From Candidatus Dormiibacterota bacterium (GTDB lineage Bacteria > Chloroflexota > Dormibacteria > Aeolococcales > Bog-877): 7,921 nucleotides of DNA. Shown here piece by piece: positions 6,961-7,921 of this stretch; position 1 is the first letter of the stretch; every line of letters starts with the position of its first letter. The notes under the pieces are model-generated. The model did no database searches and was not told the origin of the DNA. It was given only the letters and a program-made list of their open reading frames with translations. The translations under genes were made by a program, and so were the position numbers. The stretch covers positions 4,966 through 12,886 of the forward strand of contig PKXE01000205.1 of the NCBI GenBank assembly GCA_003132265.1, written 5' to 3'.

Positions 6961-7921
6961 GCCGGGTCGCACACCCGATCCGGCCGGCCTGGGCCAGGCC
7001 TGGGCCTCTCCTCTCGCAGACAGGGTCACCCGGGCGTCAGGTTCCAGGTTCGAGGCACCCTGGACCCTCACCCTGATGATTCCTGGCAATTGGGGCGTCT
7101 CGCTCGCCACCTCGACGACGCTGTCGTGGCCATGGAACTCCGAGTGCAGGACCCGTCCCGGAGCGCCCGCGGCGCCCGCCGCCGAGATCGCTATCTGTTC
7201 AGGGCGCACCAGCACCACGGCGGGCCCCCCGACCAGCGCCGCGGCGTTCCTCGGCGGACGCACCGCGAGAGCCCCGAGCGGAGTTAGCACCAGCTGCCCC
7301 TCGATGGTGCCGTCCACCAGGTTGGCATCACCCAGGAAGCGGGCCATCTCCAGGTCGACGGGATCGGTGTAAAGCCGCTGGGGGGTGCCGAACTGCGCCA
7401 CCACTCCGTCCCGCAGCACCGCCACCTGATCAGCGACCGAGAGCGCCTCCTCCTGGTCGTGAGTGACCAGCAAGGTGGTGACCCCCGTCTCGCTCAGGAT
7501 CCCCCGCACCTCCTCGCGAACACTGGCGCGCAGGCTCGGGTCCAGGGCCGAGAAGGGCTCGTCCAGCAGGAGGAGCTGGGGGTCGATGGCCAGGGCGCGG
7601 GCCAGGGCCACCCGCTGCTGCTGCCCCCCCGAGAGCTCGTGGGGATACCTGCCGCCGAGCCCCCCGAGGCCGACCATCTGGAGCAGGGAGGCGACCCGGG
7701 TGCCCCGCCGCGCCGCCCGAGAGAGACCGAAGCCAACGTTCTGGTCCACCGTGAGGTGAGGGAAGAGCGAGCCGTCCTGGGGCACGTAGCCGACCCGGCG
7801 GCCCTCCGGCCGGACGTAGCGGCGGCCGTCGTCCACGACCTGGCCGGCGAGGCTGACCTGACCTCGGTCGGCCCGTTCCAGCCCCGCGATCAGCCGCAGC
7901 AGGGTGGTCTTGCCGCTGCCG
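6925..7921 (-). CDS. ABC transporter ATP-binding protein, FbpC/PotA-like, 5' end missing
   Basis: This is the ATPase of an ABC importer. The window edge cuts it inside Walker A, so the 331 visible residues begin at GSGKTTLLRLIAGL; the missing part is probably about 35-40 residues. In order there follow the Q-loop region GYVPQDGSLFPHLTVDQNVG (44-63), signature LSGGQQQR (96-103), Walker B LLLLDEPFSALD (116-127) and the switch histidine in LLVTHDQEEAL (150-160). A C-terminal TOBE-like domain (about 198-302) contains VLVRPEQIAI (236-245) and EFHGHDSVVEV (261-271). The PQ-DG-SLFPHLTV wording and TOBE pattern are closest to ferric-iron (FbpC) ATPases; polyamine, sulfate or thiamine uptake are alternatives, since partner genes are out of view. 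The last ~30 residues are Pro/Gly-rich, lie beyond the domain, and partly overlap the glycosyltransferase gene (36 bp). Confidence 0.92.
   Translation of the reverse strand, partial: GSGKTTLLRLIAGLERADRGQVSLAGQVVDDGRRYVRPEGRRVGYVPQDGSLFPHLTVDQNVGFGLSRAARRGTRVASLLQMVGLGGLGGRYPHELSGGQQQRVALARALAIDPQLLLLDEPFSALDPSLRASVREEVRGILSETGVTTLLVTHDQEEALSVADQVAVLRDGVVAQFGTPQRLYTDPVDLEMARFLGDANLVDGTIEGQLVLTPLGALAVRPPRNAAALVGGPAVVLVRPEQIAISAAGAAGAPGRVLHSEFHGHDSVVEVASETPQLPGIIRVRVQGASNLEPDARVTLSARGEAQAWPRPAGSGVRPGLGHSGPVAGQP
6986..7003. terminator. GGCC-rich inverted repeat past the glycosyltransferase stop, possible terminator
   Basis: GGCCTGG-G-CCAGGCC (6986-7000) is a perfect 7-bp inverted repeat, and its right half overlaps a second palindrome, CCAGGCCTGG (6994-7003). 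It begins 25 nt after the TAG of the glycosyltransferase. No T-run follows on the plus strand, so it is not a classical intrinsic terminator; it might still slow or end transcription between the converging genes. It lies inside the coding region of the ABC ATPase and may simply reflect codon choice. Confidence 0.25.

Overview
This window holds most of an F-type (F1Fo) ATP synthase operon on the minus strand. It is followed, back to back, by a glycosyltransferase gene on the plus strand and by the 3' part of an FbpC-like ABC transporter ATPase on the minus strand. The DNA is strongly GC-rich, and many gene starts are GTG or TTG. The c subunit closely resembles the mycobacterial type, while the alpha subunit carries a SKHAWAYRE segment of a kind I associate with Chloroflexota-like lineages. 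I infer a high-GC bacterium of the Actinomycetota / Chloroflexota / Dormibacterota part of the tree, possibly uncultivated. The phylum cannot be fixed from this window.

Layout, in transcription order of the operon (right to left): atpZ-like (5480-5710), atpI-like (5109-5474), atpB/a (4351-5112), atpE/c (4066-4311), atpF/b (3546-4055), atpH/delta (2987-3553), atpA/alpha (1444-2979), atpG/gamma (562-1434), and atpD/beta (1-551, cut by the window edge just after its P-loop). atpC (epsilon) would be expected next, outside the window. Spacing is very tight: gaps of 5-10 nt or overlaps of 4 and 8 nt. The one exception is a 39-nt atpB-atpE spacer that holds a small hairpin and the best Shine-Dalgarno sequence seen here, which fits the need for many c subunits per complex.

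The only intergenic stretch is 5711-5823 (113 nt), between atpZ and the divergent glycosyltransferase gene. It contains a -10-like hexamer for each direction. Both lie so close to the start codons (9 and 6 nt) that both transcripts would be leaderless or nearly so. A 14-bp inverted repeat lies between them. On the right, the glycosyltransferase and ABC ATPase genes converge and overlap by 36 bp, with a GGCC-rich inverted repeat just past the glycosyltransferase stop.

Functionally, Fo (a, c, b) and F1 (delta, alpha, gamma, beta) would form a membrane-bound, most likely proton-driven ATP synthase. The two small membrane proteins at the front are probably assembly factors for the c-ring or complex. 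The glycosyltransferase and the ABC ATPase have no evident link to ATP synthesis. I see no mobile element, CRISPR array, RNA gene or novel multi-gene system. The points worth a second look are regulatory architecture and residue-level variation in the ATP synthase subunits.
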